NCBI GenBank assembly: GCA_964527585.1
Contig: CAZGPE010000007.1
Coordinates: 14,926 to 78,925 of the forward strand
Source of the DNA: Fimenecus sp964527585
Lineage (GTDB): Bacteria > Bacillota > Clostridia > Oscillospirales > Acutalibacteraceae
Direction: 5' to 3'
DNA length: 64,000 nucleotides
Below the pieces are notes generated by a model. The model saw only the letters and a program-made list of their open reading frames with translations. It searched no databases and was not told where the DNA came from. Below, in pieces: positions 27,791-35,648 of the stretch (the first letter of the stretch is position 1; the number at the start of each line of letters is the position of its first letter). A program made the translations under genes and the position numbers.

Positions 27791-28297
27791 TTATTTCATT
27801 TCAACTGTTCGTTTTTTCTCGCCTATCGAAAAAGTAACCGAACTGTCCGTTATGCTTTCAACAAGCCATTCGGAACCCGAAACATAATCGCCGACTTGAA
27901 GGGTATATGATTTATACTGCGTTTTGACTATTGCCGTTCTGTATCCGTCGGAATTATAAACAATTCCCGTTATTTTGGCGTTTGCTATAACATCTTCCGA
28001 AAATGGATCTACACCTTCGGCAACTGTCTCGCCTTCATCCCTTTCAATCATCGGCAAGATTTCAACCGCACCGACCGTAACTCCTTCATCGGTTTTAATA
28101 TCCGTTTTCGCCCCGGAAATAACAATCAGTACCGCAACTACAATTGCAATAATTATAAAAACCGCAGGTAAAATAATTTTCATCTTGGGATTTTTTTCAA
28201 AGAACGCATTCAACGAACTGCCTTTTCGGGCATCCTTTTTGCCCGAACTTTTTTTGAACTTGGCAAACAAGTCCTTTATATCCATATTCATATCCAT
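27791..28297 (-). CDS. PilP-like pilus alignment protein
   Basis: The 168-aa protein has a basic cytoplasmic tail, one membrane helix (about 40-60) and a C-terminal beta-domain. The pattern DPFSEDVIANAKITGIVYN, then a Val/Gly-rich strand with 'YTLQVGDYV' and a final 'VTFSI', parallels PilP. PilP links PilN-PilO to PilQ. Sequence similarity is weak, so the call rests on the architecture and on its place directly before the PilQ-like gene. It is the first gene of the pilus operon; the first ATG has GGAGGG seven bases upstream. Confidence 0.7.
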   Translation of the reverse strand: MDMNMDIKDLFAKFKKSSGKKDARKGSSLNAFFEKNPKMKIILPAVFIIIAIVVAVLIVISGAKTDIKTDEGVTVGAVEILPMIERDEGETVAEGVDPFSEDVIANAKITGIVYNSDGYRTAIVKTQYKSYTLQVGDYVSGSEWLVESITDSSVTFSIGEKKRTVEMK

Positions 28298-28337
28298 AAA
28301 AATACCCTCCGATATGCGAACTGATTAAATAGTAATT

Positions 28338-28443
28338 AACAAAATGAAGAGAGTTCTTCATTTGTTCCCTTTCTTTTGAAAAAAGGAAATAACTAATACA
28401 CATATTTATATTATATTGTATAGCAAATTACGGTTTTCGTCAA
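28338..28443 (-). promoter_or_regulatory. Promoter and leader hairpin of the pilus operon
   Basis: Leftward TTGACG (28438-28443) and TACAAT (28415-28420) are separated by 17 bp. The leader of about 110 nt holds a hairpin (ATGAAGA, 4-nt loop, TCTTCAT; 28344-28361) followed by a short T-rich stretch, which might attenuate the transcript. The rest of the 28298-28597 gap contains only this unit and the kinase terminator. Confidence 0.7.
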
Positions 28444-28550
28444 TGAATTTGCTTATATTTTTTCTAAAAATTATCGTTATTCTCCTATTATTTTATGCAA
28501 TTTCACCATACGGTTAAATCAAATTAACGAACATCTTTTTACGCAAAATA

Positions 28551-28582
28551 AAAACAGCATACTCCATAGTGAGTATGCTGTT
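28551..28582 (-). terminator. Terminator after the tyrosine-kinase gene
   Basis: A perfect 12-bp stem (AACAGCATACTC) with a 6-nt loop is followed leftward by TTTTATTTT. It separates the kinase gene from the pilus operon. Confidence 0.9.
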
Positions 28583-28597
28583 CGAAAAAATAATATT

Positions 28598-30088
28598 TTA
28601 GCCTTTTTTATTTGACCTTGAACCGTTATTGGAACTCGAAGAGTAGCCGTAACCATATCCATAACCGTAGCCTTTACCGTAGCCGTAACCTTTTTTACCG
28701 TAAAAAGCAGGTTTACCGAATCCGTTTTCGGAATTGTTGAAAATGCATCCGATAATTTCGGTTCCGGAGTTTTCGACATTTTCTACAGCCCGTTTAATTC
28801 TTCTTGCCGAAGCGACATCCTGTCTGACAACAAGAAGAATAGCGTCTGCATAGCCGGCAAGAATAGAAGCGTCCGCAAGAATTCCGCAAGGTGCCGTATC
28901 AATAATTACATAATCGAACTCTTTCTTTGCAGTCTCGATAATTTCTTCCATCTTGGGTGAAGAAAGAATTTCGGAAGAGTTTTCCACCGCCTTACCGGAA
29001 ACCAATACAAACAACTGATATTTTTCGGAATATTTAATCGACTCTTTAAGCGTCTTTTTACCGGCGATTATTCCGCAAATTCCTTCATCTTCGGTAGCTG
29101 CAAAACCAAGTGTTTTTGCAACTGAGGGCTTACGCAAATCGGCATCAATAAGCAAAACGGATTTTCCGTTTTGAGCAAGTGAGAGCGCAAGGTTTGTTGC
29201 ACTTGTTGTCTTACCTTCGTTAGCAAGCGTACTTGAAACAACGATTGTTTTATATCCCTGCTTCGTGGATGCGTGCTCGATTTTTGTTCTGATAAGTTTA
29301 TATGACTCAATAAACGAGAATCCTGTTTTCTTATCGGTAATAAGAAGACCCTGCTTATCGTTTTTAACTTTTTTGTTTACCTTGCTGATGCTTCCGAGAC
29401 TCTTCATACCGAGTTTCGAACTTATTTCATCGCTGTTTTTAATCGTATCTTTGAATATTACCGAAGCAATTATAAACAGACACGCAAGTGCCGCCCCGAC
29501 AACAAATCCGAGTAACGAATAAACTAACTGATCGTTGTTGGCATTAGGCTGTTGAGGAAGAAGCGGCGGGTCAATAACCGCAAGAGCGGTGTTCGGGAAC
29601 GCTTTTTCGATTGCATCGGAATAACAGTTAACATAAGCCTGAGCAATTGCATAAGAAACCTTGGGATCAGTTGTTGTAACCGTAAGATAAATTATAGATG
29701 TATCCTCAATCGAATTTACCGAGATAAAATCTTTAATTTGCGAAGGTGTAACCTGATAACCGCAAGTGTTGGCTACATTTGTGGCGAGTTCGGTAGTTGT
29801 AAAAACATACTTAAAACTTTCCGCAAGCGAAACGGATGCGTTAATATCCGAAGCAGACTGTCCGGCAACCGTAATTGCGGATGATTTGTTGCTTGCGATA
29901 AACATAATCTGCGACGAATATTTATTTACATAGGTAACTTTTGCAACCGTAAATCCCAAAAGAGAAACAACAACAGCGGAAATTACGATAATCCACCATT
30001 TGTCCAAAAGTTTTTTAAGATAAATCAATACTGTATCCAGACTCATTCCGTCTTCGTACTGTTTTTTCGTCTCCGAATTATAACTCAT
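28598..30088 (-). CDS. Fused chain-length regulator and bacterial tyrosine kinase (CpsC-CpsD type)
   Basis: The 496-aa protein joins a Wzz domain with two membrane helices (about 30-52 and 190-212) to a cytoplasmic BY-kinase. The kinase shows a variant Walker A (ANEGKTTSATNLA), Walker A' (VLLIDADLRKP) and Walker B (YVIIDTAPCG). The C-terminus is a Gly-Tyr tail (GYGYGKGYGYGYGYGY) that should be the autophosphorylation cluster. In Gram-positive bacteria the two halves are usually separate genes. It controls polysaccharide polymerisation and export, but no capsule genes are in the window. Confidence 0.92.
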   Translation of the reverse strand: MSYNSETKKQYEDGMSLDTVLIYLKKLLDKWWIIVISAVVVSLLGFTVAKVTYVNKYSSQIMFIASNKSSAITVAGQSASDINASVSLAESFKYVFTTTELATNVANTCGYQVTPSQIKDFISVNSIEDTSIIYLTVTTTDPKVSYAIAQAYVNCYSDAIEKAFPNTALAVIDPPLLPQQPNANNDQLVYSLLGFVVGAALACLFIIASVIFKDTIKNSDEISSKLGMKSLGSISKVNKKVKNDKQGLLITDKKTGFSFIESYKLIRTKIEHASTKQGYKTIVVSSTLANEGKTTSATNLALSLAQNGKSVLLIDADLRKPSVAKTLGFAATEDEGICGIIAGKKTLKESIKYSEKYQLFVLVSGKAVENSSEILSSPKMEEIIETAKKEFDYVIIDTAPCGILADASILAGYADAILLVVRQDVASARRIKRAVENVENSGTEIIGCIFNNSENGFGKPAFYGKKGYGYGKGYGYGYGYGYSSSSNNGSRSNKKG

Positions 30089-30135
30089 ATCTTTCTCCTC
30101 ACATGAAAAATATCTTACAGAAATAATACTTACTG

Positions 30136-30164
30136 ATTATAACAGATAAAAATTTATTACACAA
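30136..30164 (-). promoter_or_regulatory. Promoter of the tyrosine-kinase gene
   Basis: Leftward TTGTGT (30159-30164) and a perfect TATAAT (30136-30141) are separated by 17 bp. GAGGAG precedes the start codon at 30088. Confidence 0.7.
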
Positions 30165-30178
30165 CCGAAAAATCCAAT

Positions 30179-31849
30179 TTACCTTAAATTTTTTACACTG
30201 ATTTTTCTTTCTGCGATTTTCAACTCTTTATTGCATATTTCATACGCTGCGCTTTTATGCGAAATTATGATACAGGTTTTGTCTTTAAGTTCTCTGATAT
30301 TCGAAAGAACTTTCTTTTCGGTTTCTTCGTCGAGCGCCGATGTCGCTTCATCCAAGAGTAAAACGGGAGCCGAAGTAAGTATCGCTCTGGCGATAGCAAG
30401 GCGCTGTATCTGACCTTCCGAAAGCCCGTGTCCGTTTTCAAGAAGTACCGTATCCAGTCCGTCGGGCAAACTGTTGATAAATTCATCTGCGCAGCTTATT
30501 TTTGCCGCCTGCATGACCTCTGTGTCGCTTGCGTTTTCGTTGACGAAGCGTATATTGTCTCTGACTGTTCCGCTGAAAAGCATATTCCCCTGCGGAACAT
30601 AAGCAAACAAACTGCGCATATATTTGTCAATTTGATATTCGCCGTCGGAACATTTAATAAAAATTCTTCCTTTATCCGCCGGAATAACTCCTACAAGCAA
30701 TTTGAAAAGTGTGCTTTTACCGATACCGGAAATGCCGGAAATAACGGTAAAATCTCCTTTTTCAACCGAAAAAGTTCCCTCTTCGATAACAGGCTCTTTG
30801 CCGTATCCGAAGGATACCGATTCAAATTCAACCGACTGCATATTTTCATATATTTTTTCGGTATCTATATCCTTACTGTTAAGGCTCTTACTTGCGCTGA
30901 GATTTTCTATTTCGAGTATTCTTTCCGCCGATGCTATCATCGCATAATACTGAGGAACAACTCCCGAAAGAGTTGTGAACGGTGTTTGAACCTGACCGAC
31001 AAGTTGCATAATTGCGGTAAGTGTGCCGAAAGAAATGCTTCCCGTACAGAGTTTCACTCCGCTCCAAACCAGTCCGAATAAATATCCGAATGAAAACATA
31101 GCCGAAAATCCGAGATTTGCGAAAACAGACCATCTGTTTTTCTTAACCTTTGCTTTATAATTTTCCTGCTGTAACGCTTCGGATTTGCGCAATATTTTTT
31201 GACCGACATTAAAGATTTTGATAACAAGAATACTCTCGATTGATTCCTGCATAAACGAACGCACATCCGAATCCGTTTCCTGTACGGCTTTATGTAATTT
31301 TTTCATCGAGTTTCTGAAAAGCCTTGTAAAAACAAAAAGAACAAACCCCGCCAGTAAAAATAAAACGGCGAACCATTTATCGAGCATAAACAGAACGGTA
31401 AATGCGCAAACAAGCCTTGTAACGATTCCGACAACGCACGGTACGATCGTGGTTACCGCTTGGCTGACAACCGTTATATCGCTTGTCAGTCTTGTCATAA
31501 GTTCTCCGGAATGGTGCAGGCTTATTTTAAGATAATCTTTTTTCAGTATGTTAGAAAAAAGTTCGGTTTTGTATTTTATTTCGAGTTTTCCCGCAACTCT
31601 GACTTCAAGAGCTTTTGAGCCGAGTTTTAAGGCGATTTGCAAAATTATGACAGCAAGAAGTATAACGGCGTTTTTCAGCAACTCATTCATATCGCCTTTT
31701 TGTGCGCAGTCGATAATCAGTTTTGCAAACACGGCAAGTGAAACACCGCACACCGAATAAAAGGCGTCGACAATTGAGAGCAACACCAATTTGGGCAACT
31801 CTTTTGCCGAGTTGCGTTTTATCCAGTTTAATGCGGAAGAATTCTTCAT
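30179..31849 (-). CDS. ABC exporter, fused permease and ATPase (probable peptide export)
   Basis: The 556-aa half-transporter has six membrane helices (about 20-300) and an ATPase domain with Walker A GISGIGKST, signature LSEGQIQRLAIARA, Walker B VLLLDEATSALD and the H-loop ISHKSA. It lacks the N-terminal C39 peptidase found in many bacteriocin exporters. Its ATG overlaps the stop of the S26-like peptidase by 4 bp, so the two are translationally coupled. It is last in the kinase/PqqD/peptidase operon, so it probably exports the product made there; the substrate is unknown. Confidence 0.9.
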   Translation of the reverse strand: MKNSSALNWIKRNSAKELPKLVLLSIVDAFYSVCGVSLAVFAKLIIDCAQKGDMNELLKNAVILLAVIILQIALKLGSKALEVRVAGKLEIKYKTELFSNILKKDYLKISLHHSGELMTRLTSDITVVSQAVTTIVPCVVGIVTRLVCAFTVLFMLDKWFAVLFLLAGFVLFVFTRLFRNSMKKLHKAVQETDSDVRSFMQESIESILVIKIFNVGQKILRKSEALQQENYKAKVKKNRWSVFANLGFSAMFSFGYLFGLVWSGVKLCTGSISFGTLTAIMQLVGQVQTPFTTLSGVVPQYYAMIASAERILEIENLSASKSLNSKDIDTEKIYENMQSVEFESVSFGYGKEPVIEEGTFSVEKGDFTVISGISGIGKSTLFKLLVGVIPADKGRIFIKCSDGEYQIDKYMRSLFAYVPQGNMLFSGTVRDNIRFVNENASDTEVMQAAKISCADEFINSLPDGLDTVLLENGHGLSEGQIQRLAIARAILTSAPVLLLDEATSALDEETEKKVLSNIRELKDKTCIIISHKSAAYEICNKELKIAERKISVKNLR

Positions 31850-32292
31850 TTTTTTAACTTCCCTCTGATTTTAACAATATATTTTCTGACGGGGAAAAGT
31901 GCATACCAAATTCGGCAGTAAAGCTTATATTTGAAACTTTCCGTCGAAAAGGTTTTACCGTTTCGTTCGATTTCGCAAACAACACCGATTATCTGTTCGT
32001 GCGTTATTCCGTCTTCTTTCACCCATTGATTATCCCCGCACATTGTATAAAAACAACCGTTAACGGCGATTATTCTGTGCAAAACAAAAGTCCCGTCGGA
32101 GCGTCTGTAAAGCGGTATATCATGCTTTTTTAGGCGATTTTCGGCTTTTTTAAGTACAACCTTATCACGCCCCCATACAAGTAACGGAAGCATACTCGTT
32201 CCCGTAATTCCGATTTTCACCGTACCGCCCGAAGCAAGTTTTTCTTCGACTGTCGGCATAATCTCTTCGAGTTTGATTTTTTTCTTTTCCAC
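31846..32292 (-). CDS. S26-type signal-peptidase-like protein with Ser-His pair
   Basis: The 148-aa protein has peptidase landmarks of the S26 clan: GTSMLPLL (Ser about 33), VLHRII (His about 72, where bacterial enzymes have Lys) and MCGDNQ (Asp about 87). The His resembles the ER/archaeal/SipW type. There is no clear N-terminal membrane anchor, although the C-terminal FKYKLYCRIWYALFPV stretch might associate with the membrane. It may mature a peptide handled by this operon. The start is a GTG 2 bp after the PqqD-like gene with TTGAGGAA upstream. Confidence 0.8.
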   Translation of the reverse strand: MEKKKIKLEEIMPTVEEKLASGGTVKIGITGTSMLPLLVWGRDKVVLKKAENRLKKHDIPLYRRSDGTFVLHRIIAVNGCFYTMCGDNQWVKEDGITHEQIIGVVCEIERNGKTFSTESFKYKLYCRIWYALFPVRKYIVKIRGKLKK

Positions 32293-32294
32293 GG

Positions 32295-32561
32295 TTATTC
32301 CTCAAGCAAATTGTTTGATTTGAGTTTTTCGATATAGCGGTCGATGTCTGCGCTTGCGGTTTCACGGTCGATTTCATATTCGTTCAAAACAGCGGTTAAA
32401 ATTTCGTCTTTTTCCGCACCGTTTTCAAGCATTTTCCAAACAAAAGCGCCGACGCCGTTCAAAGTCATAATTCCCGCAAACGACATTTGTTCATCACCGA
32501 GCGGAACAACAATGCTGCTTCCGGCGATTTCCCTTAAAATATATCCGTTTTTAATTTTCAT
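32295..32561 (-). CDS. PqqD-like protein (RiPP recognition element fold)
   Basis: The 88-aa protein fits the PqqD family: an N-terminal beta part (YILREIAGSSIVVPLG), then 'LNGVGAFVWKMLENGAEKDE' and a C-terminal helix ending in IEKLKSNNLL. PqqD-type winged helices bind leader peptides of ribosomally made, modified peptides. It begins 3 bp after the kinase-like gene and ends 2 bp before the peptidase gene. In this setting a leader-binding role is likely, though the modified peptide is not proven. Confidence 0.88.
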   Translation of the reverse strand: MKIKNGYILREIAGSSIVVPLGDEQMSFAGIMTLNGVGAFVWKMLENGAEKDEILTAVLNEYEIDRETASADIDRYIEKLKSNNLLEE

Positions 32562-32564
32562 CAG

Positions 32565-33272
32565 TCATTCTCCGTTATTCATACCGAGATATGCGGTCAT
32601 AACCGCATCTTCGGAAATATTGCATTTTAATTTGTATATCGGAATGTTTTTCAGCACTCCGTCAAGAACCGTCAGTAATTTATCCATTGTTTTTTCGCTC
32701 ACCGGATGAATTGTCTGCGCTAAAAACAGCGGTATTGCACACGCAGGGTCGATTTTTCGGATACTGTTTTCTTCGCCCCGTTCGAGAAATGCGATTGCCT
32801 TAATCGGAACCGCAAGATTTGTGCTTTCGTCGTTTTTTCCGCTGAAAGGAGTACCGCAAGCGTAAAACTTCCCGTCTATACAGCGAATTGCCGGCTTGTC
32901 GTCATTTATCATTTTTACATCGGGAAATTTTTCCATCCATAAATGAGTGTGTGTCGATTTTCCCGTACCGCTTCTTGCGGAAAACAAATATGCATATCCG
33001 TCTTTTTCAATACACGAAGCGTGAAGCAAAATGCCGTTATAATCAAGCAGTTTATAGTAAAACGCTTCGCCCATATAAGCATAAAAGCACTCGTCTTTTG
33101 TCATATGCGGAAAAAGTTTCAGTTTGCTTTCAAGCGCATCTTGAGGAAAATTAACGGTAAAATCAGCCTGTTGAGTCTGATCATCACAAAGATAGGCACG
33201 GGAGCGTTCGTAAAGCAAACCGTCGGGACAGTCCATATTAACTTTAAGTCCGGCTATATCGAACAGTTCCAT
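32565..33272 (-). CDS. HPr-kinase-like P-loop protein of a peptide operon
   Basis: The 235-aa protein has the HprK C-terminal kinase fold: LLHASCIEK, P-loop ARSGTGKST (about 99-107), and the metal-binding pair in MINDDKPAI (about 124-125). It lacks the HprK N-terminal domain and the HPr-binding signature. Relatives next to PqqD-like genes occur in peptide clusters, and one HprK-like enzyme phosphorylates the C-terminal Ser of a lasso peptide. I chose the ATG at 33272, eight bases after GGGGGTG. It is the first gene of the operon. Confidence 0.82.
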   Translation of the reverse strand: MELFDIAGLKVNMDCPDGLLYERSRAYLCDDQTQQADFTVNFPQDALESKLKLFPHMTKDECFYAYMGEAFYYKLLDYNGILLHASCIEKDGYAYLFSARSGTGKSTHTHLWMEKFPDVKMINDDKPAIRCIDGKFYACGTPFSGKNDESTNLAVPIKAIAFLERGEENSIRKIDPACAIPLFLAQTIHPVSEKTMDKLLTVLDGVLKNIPIYKLKCNISEDAVMTAYLGMNNGE

Positions 33273-34185
33273 TTGTATACACCCCCATTGTATTCCAGTC
33301 TTTATTTTAACATTATTTTCCCGTTTTGTATAGGATTTTTTCAAAGTTAACTACGATGCGAAGTGTTATCTGTAAATTCGGTAATTTCCGTGCGGTTAAA
33401 AACCGTCATTTCGGCAAGCGACAGTGTTACGGTATCTTCATAATAATAAGGTGTTACGCTGACCGACGGAGCGAAATATTGCTTTTTTATTTTATCACCC
33501 CGATAATATTATATTCGTTAAGCAAATCCGTGTTATCACAAAAAATGCATATTGTACCCGTGAATTTGTGGCTGCAATGACAACGGGCGGCGAAACGCCG
33601 CCCCTACGGGTAGGAATATTGTTTTTTATTTTGAGAATAACGGTAATTCGATTAAAAATAAATTATGAAATAATCGGGATATGATATTTATGTAAAAATA
33701 AAATTTGCGGTGCAAATAAATTTCGTAGGGGGCGGCGTTCCGCCGCCCGCAGTTGTATTTCCTATCCCAATCCCCCAAAAGATCCGTTTCGTAGGGGCGG
33801 CGTTCCGCCGCCCGCATTTACCGATACATCATATTATCGGGTTATCGGAAATTATATTTTTTTGGGTTAACCGATAAATATATCTAATTACATATAAAAT
33901 CCCGTTTCATAAAATAACCGCACATAAAAATTGCGGTTGACGGAAACGGGAATTTTTATTTTACTTTCTGCATTTCTCACGGGCGGCGAAACGCCGCCGA
34001 TACGGGTGTGTTGTAACCCGTGGAATTTGATGTTGCAACGACAACGGGCGGCGAAACGCCGCCCCTACGAGTGTGATGTACCCCGTGAATTTGTGGCTGC
34101 AATGACAACGGGCGGCGAAACGCCGCCCCTACGGGTATGATGTAATCCATGATTTTGATGTTGTAATGACGCATAAAAGAAAAAA
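33273..34185. repeat. Gene-free region with palindromic repeat block A
   Basis: I see no gene here. The region holds six copies of a GC-rich palindrome built on GGGCGGCG-(AAA or TTC)-CGCCGCCC. Two are in the 'ttccgccgcccg' form (33724-33750 and 33790-33815). Four are in the 'cgaaacgccgccc' form (33584-33611, 33979-34006, 34044-34071 and 34108-34135). A unit of about 60 bp around GTGAATTTGTGGCTGCAATG occurs almost unchanged at 33554-33612 and 34079-34137. Short open frames here are repeat artefacts. The order and orientation of elements match block B at 43.0-43.5 kb. Confidence 0.9.
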
Positions 34186-34207
34186 GCAGAGGAATTTCTT
34201 CCTCTGC
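34180..34207 (-). terminator. Terminator after the 40-aa peptide gene
   Basis: GCAGAGGAA, a 4-nt loop and TTCCTCTGC are followed leftward by TTTTTTCTTTT. It closes the transcript of the small peptide and upstream secreted-protein genes. Confidence 0.9.
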
Positions 34208-34252
34208 CTTTGATTTTATGTTAGTTTGCCCTATTTTTCGGACGCCCGTATA

Positions 34253-34375
34253 TTATACTTCGATCCAACCGTTATCTCCGCCTTCAACCGGGTTTGAGCC
34301 GACTGAAATAGTGATAACATCTTCAACTTCATAAACCGAAACGTCGAAATCAGGTGCACTGTAAATTTGTTTCAT
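34253..34375 (-). CDS. 40-residue acidic peptide, possible modified-peptide precursor
   Basis: An ATG at 34375 preceded by GAGAGGAG opens a 40-codon frame ending in TAA and followed 45 bp later by a strong terminator. The peptide starts MKQIYSAPDFDVSVYEVEDV, continues ITISVGSNPVEGG and ends DNGWIEV. It has no membrane helix and no Cys. A conserved-looking acidic N-terminal half and a Gly-Gly before a short C-terminus resemble a leader/core layout. It lies 55 bp after the 392-aa secreted-protein gene and about 1 kb upstream of the kinase/PqqD operon on the same strand. The function is inferred only from this setting. Confidence 0.62.
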   Translation of the reverse strand: MKQIYSAPDFDVSVYEVEDVITISVGSNPVEGGDNGWIEV

Positions 34376-34430
34376 CAAATTTTCTCCTCTCAAAATAGTA
34401 TTGTAATCAAATTAAATAACGCTTCGGTTA

Positions 34431-35609
34431 TTATGCATTGTAAGGAAATGCAGCAAGGTAATTTGATACAATAGTAGTATAATTTGTGGAGAGAGCAGCT
34501 GTTCCAGCGGTCTCGTAGAAGATTGTCTGAGCAGCGCCGTTGGCATCAACATATTTAACAAAGCCCATATATGTGATGTCGTTAGCGAGCGTTGAATGTT
34601 TAAGTTTAATAATTGCGCCGAATGTAGCGTCAGCTGTGTCAGATGCCTTGCTGATGTAATCTGTTTCAGCAGCAGCATAATCGTCAGCGGGTGTGCCTGC
34701 AACTACTGCCTTAGCAGTATCAGCACTGAATGTGCCGGCACCCTTATATGCAACGATACCTACACTTGTGATGTAGCTTGCAGAAGCGCCTGTGGTTGCA
34801 GTGTTAGCAAAGTAAGCGTCCCAATCAGCGTCTGTAATTGTAGAAATTACTCTGAAGCTGAATTCGTCGTCAACAGATGTTGCACTAACGGGAGTCATCT
34901 TAACCTGAGCCTTTGATTTTGCAACTGAGGGACCCTGAGGCATATTAGCCATGATGTTTGCCTTTGAAGCATCAAAGCTTGAAACATATCCGGGTGTATT
35001 CGTTCCATCTGTCTTCTTAATTGTTTGCTGTGAGTTATATGCATCACAAATCTTAATGTTCTTGTTGCCGGAAGCAAGTGCTGCGGCATCGCCAGTAACA
35101 TCAAACTCGAATGTCATCTGAGCAACAGAAACACCGTTAGCATCTTCTGTTACCGAATAGCCCCATTTATTTGTTTGACCCAAGCTGGCATCGGAAAGAA
35201 TCTGCTGCATAACACCACTGTTATACAGAGCTTTTTCATCGTCATCCATTGTTGAAGCTTTCATAACAGCAGCAGCATAGTTTGCATTGATATTCGGCTT
35301 TGTGCCATCTTTTGCATAGCCAGCCAAGTCGCCTATAAATGCTCTTGAATCAAGATCGGGTGTATAAACACTCGAGTCATAAAGAAGGCAAATCTTCATA
35401 TCACTCATAAGCTGACTAAAATCAGCCATTTCGAAATAAAGAGTTACTTTTACAGTAGCGCCCGGAACGATTTGACTCTCGGTTTTATCCGATACCAAAA
35501 TCATACCGAATTCTTTACCTTCAGTAAGAGCAAAAGCATTTACTGCAAATACGCTAAAAAGCATCACAACAACAAGAGCAAGACTCAAAATCTTTTTCAT
35601 TTTAAGCAT
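34431..35609 (-). CDS. Secreted protein, 392 aa, possibly cohesin-like N-terminal domain
   Basis: A clear signal peptide (KKILSLALVVVMLFSVFAVNAFA) directs export. Residues 30-215 form a beta-rich region whose opening (GATVKVTLYFEMADFSQ and YDSSVYTP) recalls cohesin-type sandwiches, though not convincingly. Residues 225-392 form a second unknown domain. No dockerin, sorting signal or catalytic motif is visible. It follows the cohesin-dockerin gene by about 40 bp with AGGAG before the start and is probably co-transcribed. Confidence 0.75.
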   Translation of the reverse strand: MLKMKKILSLALVVVMLFSVFAVNAFALTEGKEFGMILVSDKTESQIVPGATVKVTLYFEMADFSQLMSDMKICLLYDSSVYTPDLDSRAFIGDLAGYAKDGTKPNINANYAAAVMKASTMDDDEKALYNSGVMQQILSDASLGQTNKWGYSVTEDANGVSVAQMTFEFDVTGDAAALASGNKNIKICDAYNSQQTIKKTDGTNTPGYVSSFDASKANIMANMPQGPSVAKSKAQVKMTPVSATSVDDEFSFRVISTITDADWDAYFANTATTGASASYITSVGIVAYKGAGTFSADTAKAVVAGTPADDYAAAETDYISKASDTADATFGAIIKLKHSTLANDITYMGFVKYVDANGAAQTIFYETAGTAALSTNYTTIVSNYLAAFPYNA

Positions 35610-35648
35610 AAATTAATCTCCTCTTTGTTTTGGTTTATTGCTTATAAA

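Noticed and set aside
28344..28361. Full terminator in the pilus operon leader
   Set aside because: The hairpin is short (7 bp) and followed only by a broken T-rich stretch, so I list it as a possible attenuator within the promoter feature.
33626..34174. Short open frames on both strands across the palindromic repeats
   Set aside because: They read the GC-rich repeats themselves (Gly-Gly-Glu-Thr-Pro-Pro-like or Ala-Ala-Glu-Arg-Arg-like strings), have no ribosome sites and recur wherever the repeat occurs.
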